The translations under genes were made by a program, and so were the position numbers. A stretch of 64,000 bases of DNA from CAVPLM01 sp963713545. Its GTDB lineage: Bacteria; Actinomycetota; Thermoleophilia; RBG-16-64-13. The DNA lies in the NCBI GenBank assembly GCA_963713545.1, contig CAVQME010000002.1, positions 62,001 to 126,000 of the forward strand, read 5' to 3'. Below are positions 8,197 to 16,016 of the stretch, piece by piece. Every line of letters starts with the position of its first letter. The stretch's first letter is position 1. The notes below the pieces were generated by a model, which saw only the letters and a program-made list of their open reading frames with translations, was not told the origin of the DNA and made no database searches.

Positions 8197-9041
8197 CCAG
8201 CTACCTGACCACCATCGCAGCGGCGCGCGCCCGACTGGAGCAGGGGCGCACCCGCGGACTGACCGTGGGACTGGTACCGACAATGGGCGCTCTCCACGAC
8301 GGCCACCTTTCTCTCATCCGCAGAGCAAGGGTGGAGAACGGGCTCGTCGTCGTCTCGATGTTCGTCAACCCGACCCAGTTCGGACCGGGAGAGGATCTGG
8401 AGCGTTACCCGCGGCCTATTCAGCGTGACCGTGAGGTGACCCAGGCGGCTGGGGCGGACCTGATCTTCGCTCCGACGGTGCACGAGATGTACCCCGAAGG
8501 TTACTGCACCTGGGTCGACGTTGAGGGACTGACTGCCGGGCTCTGCGGAGGGTCGAGGCCGCGGCACTTCCGGGGGGTGTGCACGGTGGTGACGAAGCTC
8601 CTCAACATCTGCCGGCCCGACCGGGCCTACTTCGGTGAGAAAGACGCTCAGCAACTGGCCGTGGTCGGCCGGATGGCCCGCGATCTGGATCTCGAGGTGG
8701 AGATCGTCCCCTGTCCGACGGTGCGTGAAGCCGACGGTCTGGCGATGAGCTCGCGCAACGCACGTCTCACCGTGGAGGAGAGGGCGCAAGCCCCCGTCCT
8801 TTACCGGGCACTGGTGCGGGCGAGAGAGTTGGTGCAGGGCGGCGAGCGTGACGCGGCCGGCCTTGAGCGCGCCGTTCGGGCGGTGCTGGCCGGTGCGCCC
8901 CTGGGGCGGGTCGATTACGTGGAGATTGTCAGCCGGGCTGATCTGTCGCCGGTCGCGTTGCTGGAAGGCGAGTGTCTTGTGGCTGTAGCCGTCTGGTTCG
9001 GCGACACGAGGCTCATCGACAACATCACGGTCTCGACCTGA
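8193..9041 (+). CDS. panC: Pantothenate synthetase
   Basis: A 282-residue ATP-dependent ligase joining pantoate and beta-alanine, the last step to vitamin B5. Class I synthetase-like nucleotide-binding signatures are clear: VPTMGALHDGH near the N terminus, FVNPTQFGPGEDLERYPR, GEKDAQQLAVV and the KMSKS-like region AMSSRNARL. GTG 8193 overlaps the stop of the upstream P1 peptidase by 4 nt. No panB or panD is visible in the window. The DUF2520 gene, a frequent panC neighbour in actinobacteria, lies about 3.5 kb away on the other strand. Confidence 0.95.
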   Translation: MTSYLTTIAAARARLEQGRTRGLTVGLVPTMGALHDGHLSLIRRARVENGLVVVSMFVNPTQFGPGEDLERYPRPIQRDREVTQAAGADLIFAPTVHEMYPEGYCTWVDVEGLTAGLCGGSRPRHFRGVCTVVTKLLNICRPDRAYFGEKDAQQLAVVGRMARDLDLEVEIVPCPTVREADGLAMSSRNARLTVEERAQAPVLYRALVRARELVQGGERDAAGLERAVRAVLAGAPLGRVDYVEIVSRADLSPVALLEGECLVAVAVWFGDTRLIDNITVST

Positions 9042-9152
9042 ACTAGGAGCCGCTTCCCCCGGCGGGTTGGAGGCGCCGCTTCTTGAGTCGCAGTGGGTCT
9101 CACGGTGGTGGATACCGGTGGTGGTCGAACTGCGGTCGCTCGGGGTCGGAGT

Positions 9153-9965
9153 TCAGGAATGGGCCTTGTCCTCGATGATGGAGTTGGCCCCGTCTACGAT
9201 TACCAACTGCCCGCTCATGTACGAGGCCGCCGGTGAGGCCAAGAAGGCGATGACGGCCGCCACCTCGTCCGGCGTGCCAGCCCGACCGATGGGCGAAGCG
9301 AGCGCGGCTTCGGCCTCGGCGGCGGTGGCCGATGCGGTGGCGATCCAACCCGGGCCCACGGCGTTCACTGTGATACCGGCCTGCGCGACCTCGAGCGCGA
9401 GGGCCCGGGTGAGACCCACCATCGCGGCCTTGGCGGTCGCGTAGGTTGTCTGTAGCGGCATCGCGACCAGCGGTCCCGTGGTGGACGAGACGTACACGAT
9501 CCTTCCGTAACCGCGGGCCTTCATCCCTGGTATGAAAGCCTGGGTCACCAGAAAGGCGGTGCGGAGATTGCGGGCAAGGGCTTCGTCCCACTCGGCAAGG
9601 GTCAGTTCCTCGAGAAGCTTCTCCGCGTCCCATCCGCTGATAAGGGAGACCATGCCGGCGTTGTTGACCACGATGTCCACCGCGGGACGCCAGGCCAGTG
9701 TCGCGGCCGCCAGGGAGGCAACCTGCGCTTGGTCGGTCAGATCGGCCACCATGCCAACGGCATCGATGCCCTCAGTCCGCAGTTCGGCGGCCCTGTCGTT
9801 TATTCGGGCGGTGGTGGAAGCTACGGCTACCGCCGCCCCCAAGCGGCCCAGCAAGCGGGCGGTGGCGAAACCGATCCCCTCCGGGCTGCCCGCGCCCGTC
9901 ACCAGGGCGGTCTGCCCGGTCAGCGAGAAGTGTCCCGCCGGTGCGGGCTCGGTCGTCTCGGCCAT
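9153..9965 (-). CDS. Short-chain dehydrogenase/reductase (FabG-like)
   Basis: A 270-residue Rossmann-fold oxidoreductase. It shows the nucleotide motif TGAGSPEGIGFATA, the NNAGM structural motif, a catalytic serine in YVSSTTG and the catalytic YATAK. The GPGWIATAS turn after the core is also typical. An AGGAG sequence sits just upstream of the ATG on the minus strand. FabG-like SDRs include 3-oxoacyl-ACP reductases and many alcohol or sugar dehydrogenases, and the sequence does not settle the substrate. It is convergent with panC and stands just downstream of the methyltransferase gene on the same strand. Confidence 0.88.
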   Translation of the reverse strand: MAETTEPAPAGHFSLTGQTALVTGAGSPEGIGFATARLLGRLGAAVAVASTTARINDRAAELRTEGIDAVGMVADLTDQAQVASLAAATLAWRPAVDIVVNNAGMVSLISGWDAEKLLEELTLAEWDEALARNLRTAFLVTQAFIPGMKARGYGRIVYVSSTTGPLVAMPLQTTYATAKAAMVGLTRALALEVAQAGITVNAVGPGWIATASATAAEAEAALASPIGRAGTPDEVAAVIAFLASPAASYMSGQLVIVDGANSIIEDKAHS

Positions 9966-10020
9966 GGCGCTTCTCCTCGTGTGGTCCGCAGTGCCCGTTG
10001 TTACTCGCCATATTTCCCGA

Positions 10021-10638
10021 TCAGCTTACCGCCGCGGGCGCTCCGTCGCGAACGGGTGCTGACTCGCTGACAGACCCGACGAAGGCGTAGCTGATGCCAC
10101 GCTGCCGGATGGTATCCCCGATGATGCCATAGGTCGCCAGAAGCCGGGTCAACTCGACCGGCGTCCTGAACGTCGCGGGTTCTCCCACGAGCCTTTCGAG
10201 CGCGGAGAGCAGGCGTCCCCATCCGGACCTGTCCATCTCCAGGATGACCACTCCTCCGCCGGAACGGACCGTCCTTCTCATCTCCCGTACGGCCGAATCC
10301 GAGTCGCGGAAATGGTGGAGGGCGTCGGAGACGAGAACGGCGTCGAAGAAACCATCTGGGAACGGGATCTCCTCGGCGGCGCCGAGGCGCACCGACACGA
10401 GGGCCTGTGCCGGGGCACGAGCGAGCATCTGAGGAGTCGGGTCGACGATCACCACCCGGGCGTCGAGAGCTCGGGCCACACCGGCGCCGAGGTCACCGGT
10501 GCCACCCCCGAGATCCATGAACACCCCGCCGGGGGAGACGAAGGGCCGCAGCCATTCGGCCACAGCGCGGAAATCGTCTTCAGACCAACGTTCCCCGGCC
10601 AGCTTGAAGACGGGGGCGGTCCAGCGGAATACCGACAT
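10021..10638 (-). CDS. Class I SAM-dependent methyltransferase
   Basis: A 205-residue protein with the Rossmann-like SAM-binding motif I (FMDLGGGTGDLGAG), motif II at VVIVDPTPQML, a post-motif AEEIPFPDGFFDAV and the ALHHFRD segment seen in UbiE/menaquinone-type methyltransferases. The substrate is not identifiable. It lies 57 bp downstream of the HPS-RraA fusion on the same strand, so co-transcription with the fusion and YjbQ genes is likely. The C-terminal half (residues 140-205) shows no recognisable domain. Confidence 0.85.
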   Translation of the reverse strand: MSVFRWTAPVFKLAGERWSEDDFRAVAEWLRPFVSPGGVFMDLGGGTGDLGAGVARALDARVVIVDPTPQMLARAPAQALVSVRLGAAEEIPFPDGFFDAVLVSDALHHFRDSDSAVREMRRTVRSGGGVVILEMDRSGWGRLLSALERLVGEPATFRTPVELTRLLATYGIIGDTIRQRGISYAFVGSVSESAPVRDGAPAAVS

Positions 10639-10695
10639 ATGACCCCGCGATCCTCGGGATACCTCAGCCTTGCCTTCGCTCAGAAAAGAAGCCGC

Positions 10696-11982
10696 TCACT
10701 TCTTCTCCCACCGCAGCAGGTACCCCACTTGGCAGAGAGTGCTACCCGCCTGGATCTCCGCCCGCAAACGGTTCTCTCGCTCCAGAACATCCATGGCCCG
10801 GTTGGTGTACTCCACCGCCTTGTCCGCGGGGATGACACACACTCCGTCGTCGTCGCCGATGACCCAGTCTCCGGAAGAGACGCGCACCCCGGCGATGCGG
10901 ATCGGGACGCCGATCTCGCCGAACCCCTTCGCTTCTCCCGCCGTGGGGGACACGAGTGTGCAGAAGAGGGGAAAGTCGAGCGCCCTGATATCGCCGGTGT
11001 CACGGGCTGCTCCGTAGATCACCACGCCCGCGAGTCCCCGCTGGACGGCGGAGTTGGTGGCCAACTCCCCCCATACGGCCGGAAGGACGCCGCCTGCGTC
11101 GATCACAAGGACGTCGCCGGGCGTGGCCTTGTCGATGGCCTCCACAGGCTTGGCCCAGTCGCCGGGAGCGGTCCGGACGGTGAAGGCGGGTCCGACCAGT
11201 CTGGCGCCTGGGCTGAGCGGCCGCATCCCGGGGATGTCGCCGGTCCGATGGAGGGCGTCGGAGACGTTCGCCGCCGATACACGTGCGAGCATCTCCCGAA
11301 GGTCAGGACCGGTGGCCCGAACGAAGTATTGCGATTCCACGGGCACCATGGTGTCCATGGCCTGCTTGACCGCCCGTGTCGCCACAGTCGCGTCGACGGC
11401 CTTGCTTATGGCGCCTCCCACGATGACGATCGATGCTCCAGCCTCCAGGGCAAGGGGCGCGGTCTCGGAGTTGATACCTCCGGCCACAGCGATCGGTATC
11501 GAGACGGCCCGGGCGACCTCCCGCAACGTGTCCCAGGGGGTCTTGCCTTGCATCTGCTCGTCGATGGCGATGTGGATGCCCACGTAGCTCGCGCCCATCT
11601 CCTGGACGGCTCTGGCGCGAGCGACGACGTCGGGAACCTGGATCATGTCCACGACGATCTCGGCGCCGTAATTACGAGCCGCCTCCACACACTCTTTGAT
11701 GGTGGCGTCGGATGCTGCTCCCAGCACGCCGACCACGCGGGCGCCGGCCTTCGCGGCGCACTCGACTTCCGCTCGGCCCGCGTCCATAGTCTTCATGTCG
11801 GCGACCACGGTCACGTCAGGCCAGCGCGACTTGATCTGGCGGATGGCCTCGAGGCCTTCGCTCTTGATCAGAGGGGTGCCCGCCTCCAGCCAGTCGGCCC
11901 CTCCGGCCATGGCCTCTTCGGCTACCTGCAGGGCGCGGGGGAGGTCGACGAAGTCGAGAGCCACCTGCAGAACCGGTTTCAT
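10696..11982 (-). CDS. 3-hexulose-6-phosphate synthase fused to an RraA-like domain
   Basis: A 428-residue two-domain protein. Residues 1-210 are an OMP-decarboxylase-superfamily barrel of the hexulose-phosphate-synthase type, with the D-x-K-x-x-D signature at 62-67 (DMKTMD). This activity condenses formaldehyde with ribulose 5-phosphate, or runs in reverse to make ribulose 5-phosphate. Residues about 220-428 are an RraA/aldolase-like domain that keeps R327-D328 and D331 (RDTGD), the signature of catalytic aldolase/decarboxylase members rather than of the RNase E inhibitor. The same domain order is known from methanogen proteins. A strong AGGAGG precedes the ATG. The partner isomerase (Phi) is not in the window. 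Confidence 0.85.
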   Translation of the reverse strand: MKPVLQVALDFVDLPRALQVAEEAMAGGADWLEAGTPLIKSEGLEAIRQIKSRWPDVTVVADMKTMDAGRAEVECAAKAGARVVGVLGAASDATIKECVEAARNYGAEIVVDMIQVPDVVARARAVQEMGASYVGIHIAIDEQMQGKTPWDTLREVARAVSIPIAVAGGINSETAPLALEAGASIVIVGGAISKAVDATVATRAVKQAMDTMVPVESQYFVRATGPDLREMLARVSAANVSDALHRTGDIPGMRPLSPGARLVGPAFTVRTAPGDWAKPVEAIDKATPGDVLVIDAGGVLPAVWGELATNSAVQRGLAGVVIYGAARDTGDIRALDFPLFCTLVSPTAGEAKGFGEIGVPIRIAGVRVSSGDWVIGDDDGVCVIPADKAVEYTNRAMDVLERENRLRAEIQAGSTLCQVGYLLRWEKK

Positions 11983-12036
11983 TGAAATCGTCCTCCTCGG
12001 GTAGTCGGCCGGAACTAAATCGAAGCGACGACCTTC

Positions 12037-12489
12037 TCAGGCCACGCCCAGGGTCTGGACGATGACCGTCCGCTCCCGTGGACGGTTGTCGAAGCAGACG
12101 AAACAGATCTCCTGCCAGCGGCCCAGGCACAGTTCGCCTTCCTCGAACGGGAACACCAGGGAAGGGCCCAGGAGCCCCGCACGGACGTGGGCGTGACCAT
12201 TGACATCAGGGTGAGTCACATTGTGCTCGTAGTGCTCGGTGGGCGAGATGATCCTGTCGAACAGGTTCCTGAAGTCTTGGACCACTCCCGGTTCGAACTC
12301 GAGCGTGGTGACCGCTCCGGTAGCTCCGGGAAAGAAGACGGTGACGGCGCCCGCTTTCAGGCCGGTCGCCTTCACGATCCGGCGAACGTCGGCGGTGAGG
12401 TTGACCATGTCGGCATTTCCCTGGGTCTCGAAGAAGATACGGTCGGTCACCACCGTCGCGACGCCCGTGACCGTAGATGCCGTTGTCAT
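12037..12489 (-). CDS. yjbQ: YjbQ family protein (UPF0047; thiamine-phosphate-synthase-like)
   Basis: A 150-residue protein of the UPF0047/YjbQ family, for which weak thiamine-phosphate synthase activity has been reported. Conserved blocks are FFPGATGAVTTLEFE, a histidine-rich NVTHPDVNGHAHVRAGLLG and the C-terminal GRWQEICFVCFDNRPRER. GAGAGG lies upstream of the minus-strand ATG. It is the first gene of a minus-strand set followed 54 bp later by the HPS-RraA fusion. The physiological role is uncertain in all organisms. Confidence 0.85.
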   Translation of the reverse strand: MTTASTVTGVATVVTDRIFFETQGNADMVNLTADVRRIVKATGLKAGAVTVFFPGATGAVTTLEFEPGVVQDFRNLFDRIISPTEHYEHNVTHPDVNGHAHVRAGLLGPSLVFPFEEGELCLGRWQEICFVCFDNRPRERTVIVQTLGVA

Positions 12490-12602
12490 ACTGTGATCCT
12501 CTCTGTCTGCGGTTCGAGTGCTTATGTCTTCACCGACCGTGTTGTTGGTCCATTATGCTCTCGGATCGTGCCGCCGTTGGTCTGACGGATGCCCAGATAC
12601 TT

Positions 12603-13814
12603 CTAGGATGGGTCTAGCAGACGAGTCAGTCCGGCTATGGCACCGTCATCGACCTCTCCGCGGGCTCGGACGATGTCCAAAGTGGCAAGACCCAGGACCC
12701 GGTAGAGGGGCAGGAGGCCGGGGGCCTCGGCCGCCAGAGCTTTCAGATGCCCATCGACCGTGCGCTCGTCGCCCCGGCTGAGCGGACCGGTCAACGCCGC
12801 CACCGAGCCCTCGAAGCGCAGGTTCTCCAGTGTGGCGGCGACGAGGGGCAAGAACAAGGCAAGCGCTTCTCGCCCGCCTGCCCCGGTGTCATGATCGGTG
12901 TTCGGATCGACGCTTGGGTCGGCTCCTAGGCCGGCCCTGATGAACAACTGCTCGGCCTGATGCTCGAGGGTGACGAAATAGTTGCACGCGATGGTAGCCG
13001 CGGCGTGGTACAGGGCGCGCTTGCCGTCGGCAAGGAAAAAGGGTCGAGCGCCCAGCGATCGGGCGAGAGAGAAGCCGAGCTCAGACGCCCTCGGATCCGG
13101 GTCTTCTCCGCCGGGAGTGATAGCGACGGCCGCTCCGACGAACCTGGTCGCTCCGACGATAGGGTCGGGAAATGTCTGCAGGGGATGAAAGGCCAAGGTG
13201 AGGGCGCCGGCTCGCGCGCACGGAGCGAGGATTGCAGCGGATGTGGCGCCGCTGGTGTGCAACACCAGCGGCGCAGCCCGCCGTTCCGCCTGCGGTGCCG
13301 AGCCCCATAGACGGTCCAACTCATGAGCCAATTCCTCCGTGACCTCCGGCAAGACATCGTCCGGCACGGCGATCGCGTAGATATGGGGTGAGCGGGTGAC
13401 CAACTCGCGCATCCCCGCGCTTGCCTCGATTCCCAGCCACGCCTCCGCGCGGGCGCGGCCTTCGGCCGTTCCGGCAGTGAAGCCGGCTAGATGCGCCCCG
13501 ATGGAACGAAGAGCCAGGGCCAGGCTGGAGCCGACCCGCCCTGCTCCGATCACCACGAAGGTCGTGGTGGCAGGTTGGTCCGGAAGGAAAGCCTCGGGGA
13601 GTGATTCCCCGCAACCCGTCTCAGATGTAGGCGCAGTCCTGATGAGATACCTGCCTGTTCCAGTTCTGCCTGCAGATACCAGACGTGGCTCGGTCGTTCG
13701 CTGGGGAGGGATCGATCGGGAAACGCATGAGTCGCTCGGTTTGGCCTCCCGAAGGTAGGCACTCCGGTCCCAAGGCGTCCGTCTGATCGTCCCGGCTACC
13801 AGAGCGCGTAGCAT
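12603..13814 (-). CDS. Rossmann-like plus DUF2520 oxidoreductase
   Basis: The conserved part, about 315 residues, begins near 13556 with an NAD(P)-binding VVIGAGRVGSSLALAL motif. It continues with LVLHTSGA and LAFHPLQTFPDP, and ends in the helical DUF2520 domain. Homologues sit beside panC-panD in mycobacteria (Rv3603c) and are suspected pantothenate-pathway reductases, but this is unproven. The start is unclear. ATG 13814 gives 403 residues with an unconserved 86-residue leader; GTG 13556 or 13553 gives the normal family length but lacks a ribosome-binding site. The gene is divergent from the UDG gene. Confidence 0.75.
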   Translation of the reverse strand: MLRALVAGTIRRTPWDRSAYLREAKPSDSCVSRSIPPQRTTEPRLVSAGRTGTGRYLIRTAPTSETGCGESLPEAFLPDQPATTTFVVIGAGRVGSSLALALRSIGAHLAGFTAGTAEGRARAEAWLGIEASAGMRELVTRSPHIYAIAVPDDVLPEVTEELAHELDRLWGSAPQAERRAAPLVLHTSGATSAAILAPCARAGALTLAFHPLQTFPDPIVGATRFVGAAVAITPGGEDPDPRASELGFSLARSLGARPFFLADGKRALYHAAATIACNYFVTLEHQAEQLFIRAGLGADPSVDPNTDHDTGAGGREALALFLPLVAATLENLRFEGSVAALTGPLSRGDERTVDGHLKALAAEAPGLLPLYRVLGLATLDIVRARGEVDDGAIAGLTRLLDPS

Positions 13815-13901
13815 ACCAACACCTGGTTCCGGCGGCAATCCGGGCCCCTGTCCGGGGAGTCTCGTTCGATCTCGGCTGAATCATCCGGGAAGACCATCAT
13901 C

Positions 13902-13910
13902 TGCTACCCT
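13902..13910 (+). promoter_or_regulatory. Extended -10 promoter for udg, probably leaderless
   Basis: TGCTACCCT matches TGnTAnnnT and ends 7 nt before the UDG ATG, with no Shine-Dalgarno between. Transcription would start at or next to the A of the start codon. Confidence 0.45.
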
Positions 13911-13917
13911 GAGCACC

Positions 13918-14652
13918 ATGAACGGAGAGGACATCTCATCCGGGACGTCCGGTGGGGCTGAAGGCCTCGCGGCGCTGCGCGAGGCGCTGCGCGACTGTTC
14001 GCAGTGCGGCTTGTGCAAGGGCCGGACCCAGGTGGTGTTCGGCGTGGGCGACCCGGGCGCGGAGCTTATGTTCGTGGGAGAAGGCCCCGGGTTCCACGAA
14101 GACAGAATAGGAGAGCCCTTCGTCGGTCAGGCGGGCAAGCTCCTCACAGAGCTCTTGGGCCAGATCGGACTCACCCGCGCCGACGTGTACATAGCAAACG
14201 TAGTGAAGTGCAGACCTCCCGAGAACCGCGACCCGCTACCCGTCGAGATCGAGGCCTGCAGCCCCCATCTCATCGAGCAGATCGCCATCATCCGGCCGAA
14301 GGTCATCTGTACGCTCGGGCGCTTTGCCACGAAGCTGCTGGCCGACACCGAGCTCAGCATGACGGCCATCCACGGAAGGGCGAAGGCGAGGTCGTTAGCC
14401 GGTGTCGACACGATCATCTTCCCGGTGTTCCATCCGGCCGCCGCCCTATACACGCCGGCGAACCGGCAGGTGTTGGAAGAGGACTTCGCGAGGCTCCGCC
14501 GTCTCCTCGAGCACGGTCTGGAGCCACCGAGGGCCGAGTCTGCCCTCCCTGGCGGCGACTCTCAAGAAGAGCGCGGCGGCCGAGCCCAGACCAACGCGTC
14601 TGAGGGGCCTCAGAGACCGGCCGAGCGCGTGGAGCAGCTGCATTTGTGGTGA
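13918..14652 (+). CDS. Family 4 uracil-DNA glycosylase with clamp-binding-like tail
   Basis: A 244-residue iron-sulfur uracil-DNA glycosylase that starts base-excision repair of deaminated cytosine. Motif A is GEGPGFHEDRIGEPFVG and the C-terminal active-site motif is FHPAAAL. The four cluster ligands are most likely C27, C30, C98 and C114; the 16-residue spacing of the last pair matches the Thermotoga enzyme. After the catalytic domain, about 50 residues are polar and low-complexity and end in QLHLW at the very C terminus, resembling the bacterial sliding-clamp motif QL[SD]LF. The ATG lies 7 nt after a -10-like box and has no ribosome-binding site. The gene overlaps tsaE by 4 nt. Confidence 0.92.
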   Translation: MNGEDISSGTSGGAEGLAALREALRDCSQCGLCKGRTQVVFGVGDPGAELMFVGEGPGFHEDRIGEPFVGQAGKLLTELLGQIGLTRADVYIANVVKCRPPENRDPLPVEIEACSPHLIEQIAIIRPKVICTLGRFATKLLADTELSMTAIHGRAKARSLAGVDTIIFPVFHPAAALYTPANRQVLEEDFARLRRLLEHGLEPPRAESALPGGDSQEERGGRAQTNASEGPQRPAERVEQLHLW

Positions 14653-15131
14653 GCGCCGGAGAGGTCGTGCTGCGTGAGCAGGGCGTGAGGCTCAAGCGGC
14701 TGAAAAGCATCGGGAACAGGCTGGCACGGAGTCTCCGCCCGGGCGATCTGGTCCTCCTGTATGGTCCCCTTGGGGCAGGTAAGACCACTTTGGTGCGCTC
14801 GATAGCCTCCGCCCTCGAAGTCGCCGATGCCGTCAGGAGTCCCTCGTTCACTATCGCCAACATCTATCGCGGTTCGATCACCATCCAGCACCTGGATCTC
14901 TACCGTCTGGAGGGGATCGGCGATGAAGATGCTCTAGCCTTGGAGGAGTACGTGCGGGAGGAATGTGTCACTCTGGTGGAATGGCCGCAGGCAGGTGTCG
15001 GGCGATTGGGCCCGGCTTCGTGGATCGTTCGCGTCGAACACGAGAGTCTCCACACGCGCTCTATCGAGATAGAAGCGGTCACTTCGGAGGCCGCGGGTAG
15101 CTGGGAAAGGGCGGGCGGTTTCGATGGGTGA
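14649..15131 (+). CDS. tsaE: tRNA threonylcarbamoyladenosine biosynthesis ATPase TsaE
   Basis: A 160-residue P-loop ATPase (YGPLGAGKTTLVRSIA) with the family block SPSFTIANIY and the C-terminal VEWPQ motif. TsaE drives catalytic turnover of the TsaB-TsaD complex that makes t6A37 on ANN-decoding tRNAs. GTG 14649 overlaps the UDG stop (GTGA); a GTG three bases earlier is also possible. Its end overlaps tsaB by 8 nt, so udg-tsaE-tsaB-rimI/tsaD is a compact operon. Confidence 0.93.
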   Translation: MSAGEVVLREQGVRLKRLKSIGNRLARSLRPGDLVLLYGPLGAGKTTLVRSIASALEVADAVRSPSFTIANIYRGSITIQHLDLYRLEGIGDEDALALEEYVREECVTLVEWPQAGVGRLGPASWIVRVEHESLHTRSIEIEAVTSEAAGSWERAGGFDG

Positions 15132-16011
15132 CCGGCTGATCCTGGCTCTGGACGGCTCCACGGGGGTCTGCAGTGCGGCATTGCTCAAGGTGGATGAGGA
15201 CAGCCCCTGGGAGGTAGTGGCCCGACGCTCCGAGGCGGACGGTCGGGCGCAGGCCAGGACGCTGCTCCGCTTGGTGGATGAGATGCTGGAAGAATGCGGT
15301 CGCGGCCCGGAACACCTGGGCGCCGTGGTGGTGGGGAAGGGACCCGGCACCTTCACAGGCGTGAGGGTGACGGTCGCCACAGCTCGGGCCTTGAGTCTGG
15401 CTCTGGCGGTCCCGGTAGCCGGTCTGAGCACTCTCGCTAGCCTCGTGGCCGGCGCCGGTGAGGTTGCAGGGTGTATGGCCTCGGTGTCTACGGGTGCTGC
15501 GCGGTCATCCACCGCTGACGTGGCACTGATCGTTCCAGTGATAGACGCCAGACGGGGCCAGTTGTTCTATGGTCTCTACCGGCACGACGGGGCGGAGGGG
15601 CCGAAGGACTGGGGTTCCTGGAAGCGCTCAACCGACTTGGCGGTCTGCGATCGGGAGACAGTGGGTGAAGTAGCGGCGAGCGGCCTGGAGGCGGGGCGAT
15701 GCGCGGTCGTTCTGGGGGAGGAGGGACTCCGACCGTCGGAGCTTCCGGCAGGGGTGGTATTCGCGAGTCACGGCGTCGCCGCCGAGAACCTGGTGATCGG
15801 ACAGGAACGACTGAAGGAACCGGGCTCCCTTCCCGAAGGCGCGAGACTGACGGTCTGGCTCAAGAAGGCGCTCAGTACGGGCACGATCGGTTCGCCTGGG
15901 ACTCCCGGGAGCCCGGAGTCGGTGACACCCATCTACGTGCGGTCGCCCGACGCCGATGTCCACATCACGCGGATGAGGGACCCGTGGGCCGACGCGGCCG
16001 GCGGCGGGTGA
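15124..16011 (+). CDS. tsaB: tRNA threonylcarbamoyladenosine biosynthesis protein TsaB
   Basis: A 295-residue ASKHA-fold partner of TsaD. Markers are the N-terminal LALDGSTGVCSAAL, the VVGKGPGTFTGVRVTVATARAL phosphate loop region and the PVIDARRGQLFYGLY block. It is longer than E. coli TsaB, with extra residues in the C-terminal half (about 220-275) that look poorly ordered. It overlaps tsaE by 8 nt and is followed after 5 nt by the RimI-TsaD fusion, so the pathway partners are translated together. Confidence 0.92.
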   Translation: MGDRLILALDGSTGVCSAALLKVDEDSPWEVVARRSEADGRAQARTLLRLVDEMLEECGRGPEHLGAVVVGKGPGTFTGVRVTVATARALSLALAVPVAGLSTLASLVAGAGEVAGCMASVSTGAARSSTADVALIVPVIDARRGQLFYGLYRHDGAEGPKDWGSWKRSTDLAVCDRETVGEVAASGLEAGRCAVVLGEEGLRPSELPAGVVFASHGVAAENLVIGQERLKEPGSLPEGARLTVWLKKALSTGTIGSPGTPGSPESVTPIYVRSPDADVHITRMRDPWADAAGGG

Positions 16012-16016
16012 GAACC

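Noticed and set aside
10312..11985. 557-codon open frame on the plus strand
   Set aside because: It mirrors the HPS-RraA fusion, which has clear motifs and AGGAGG; the antisense translation is low-complexity and His/Asp-rich.
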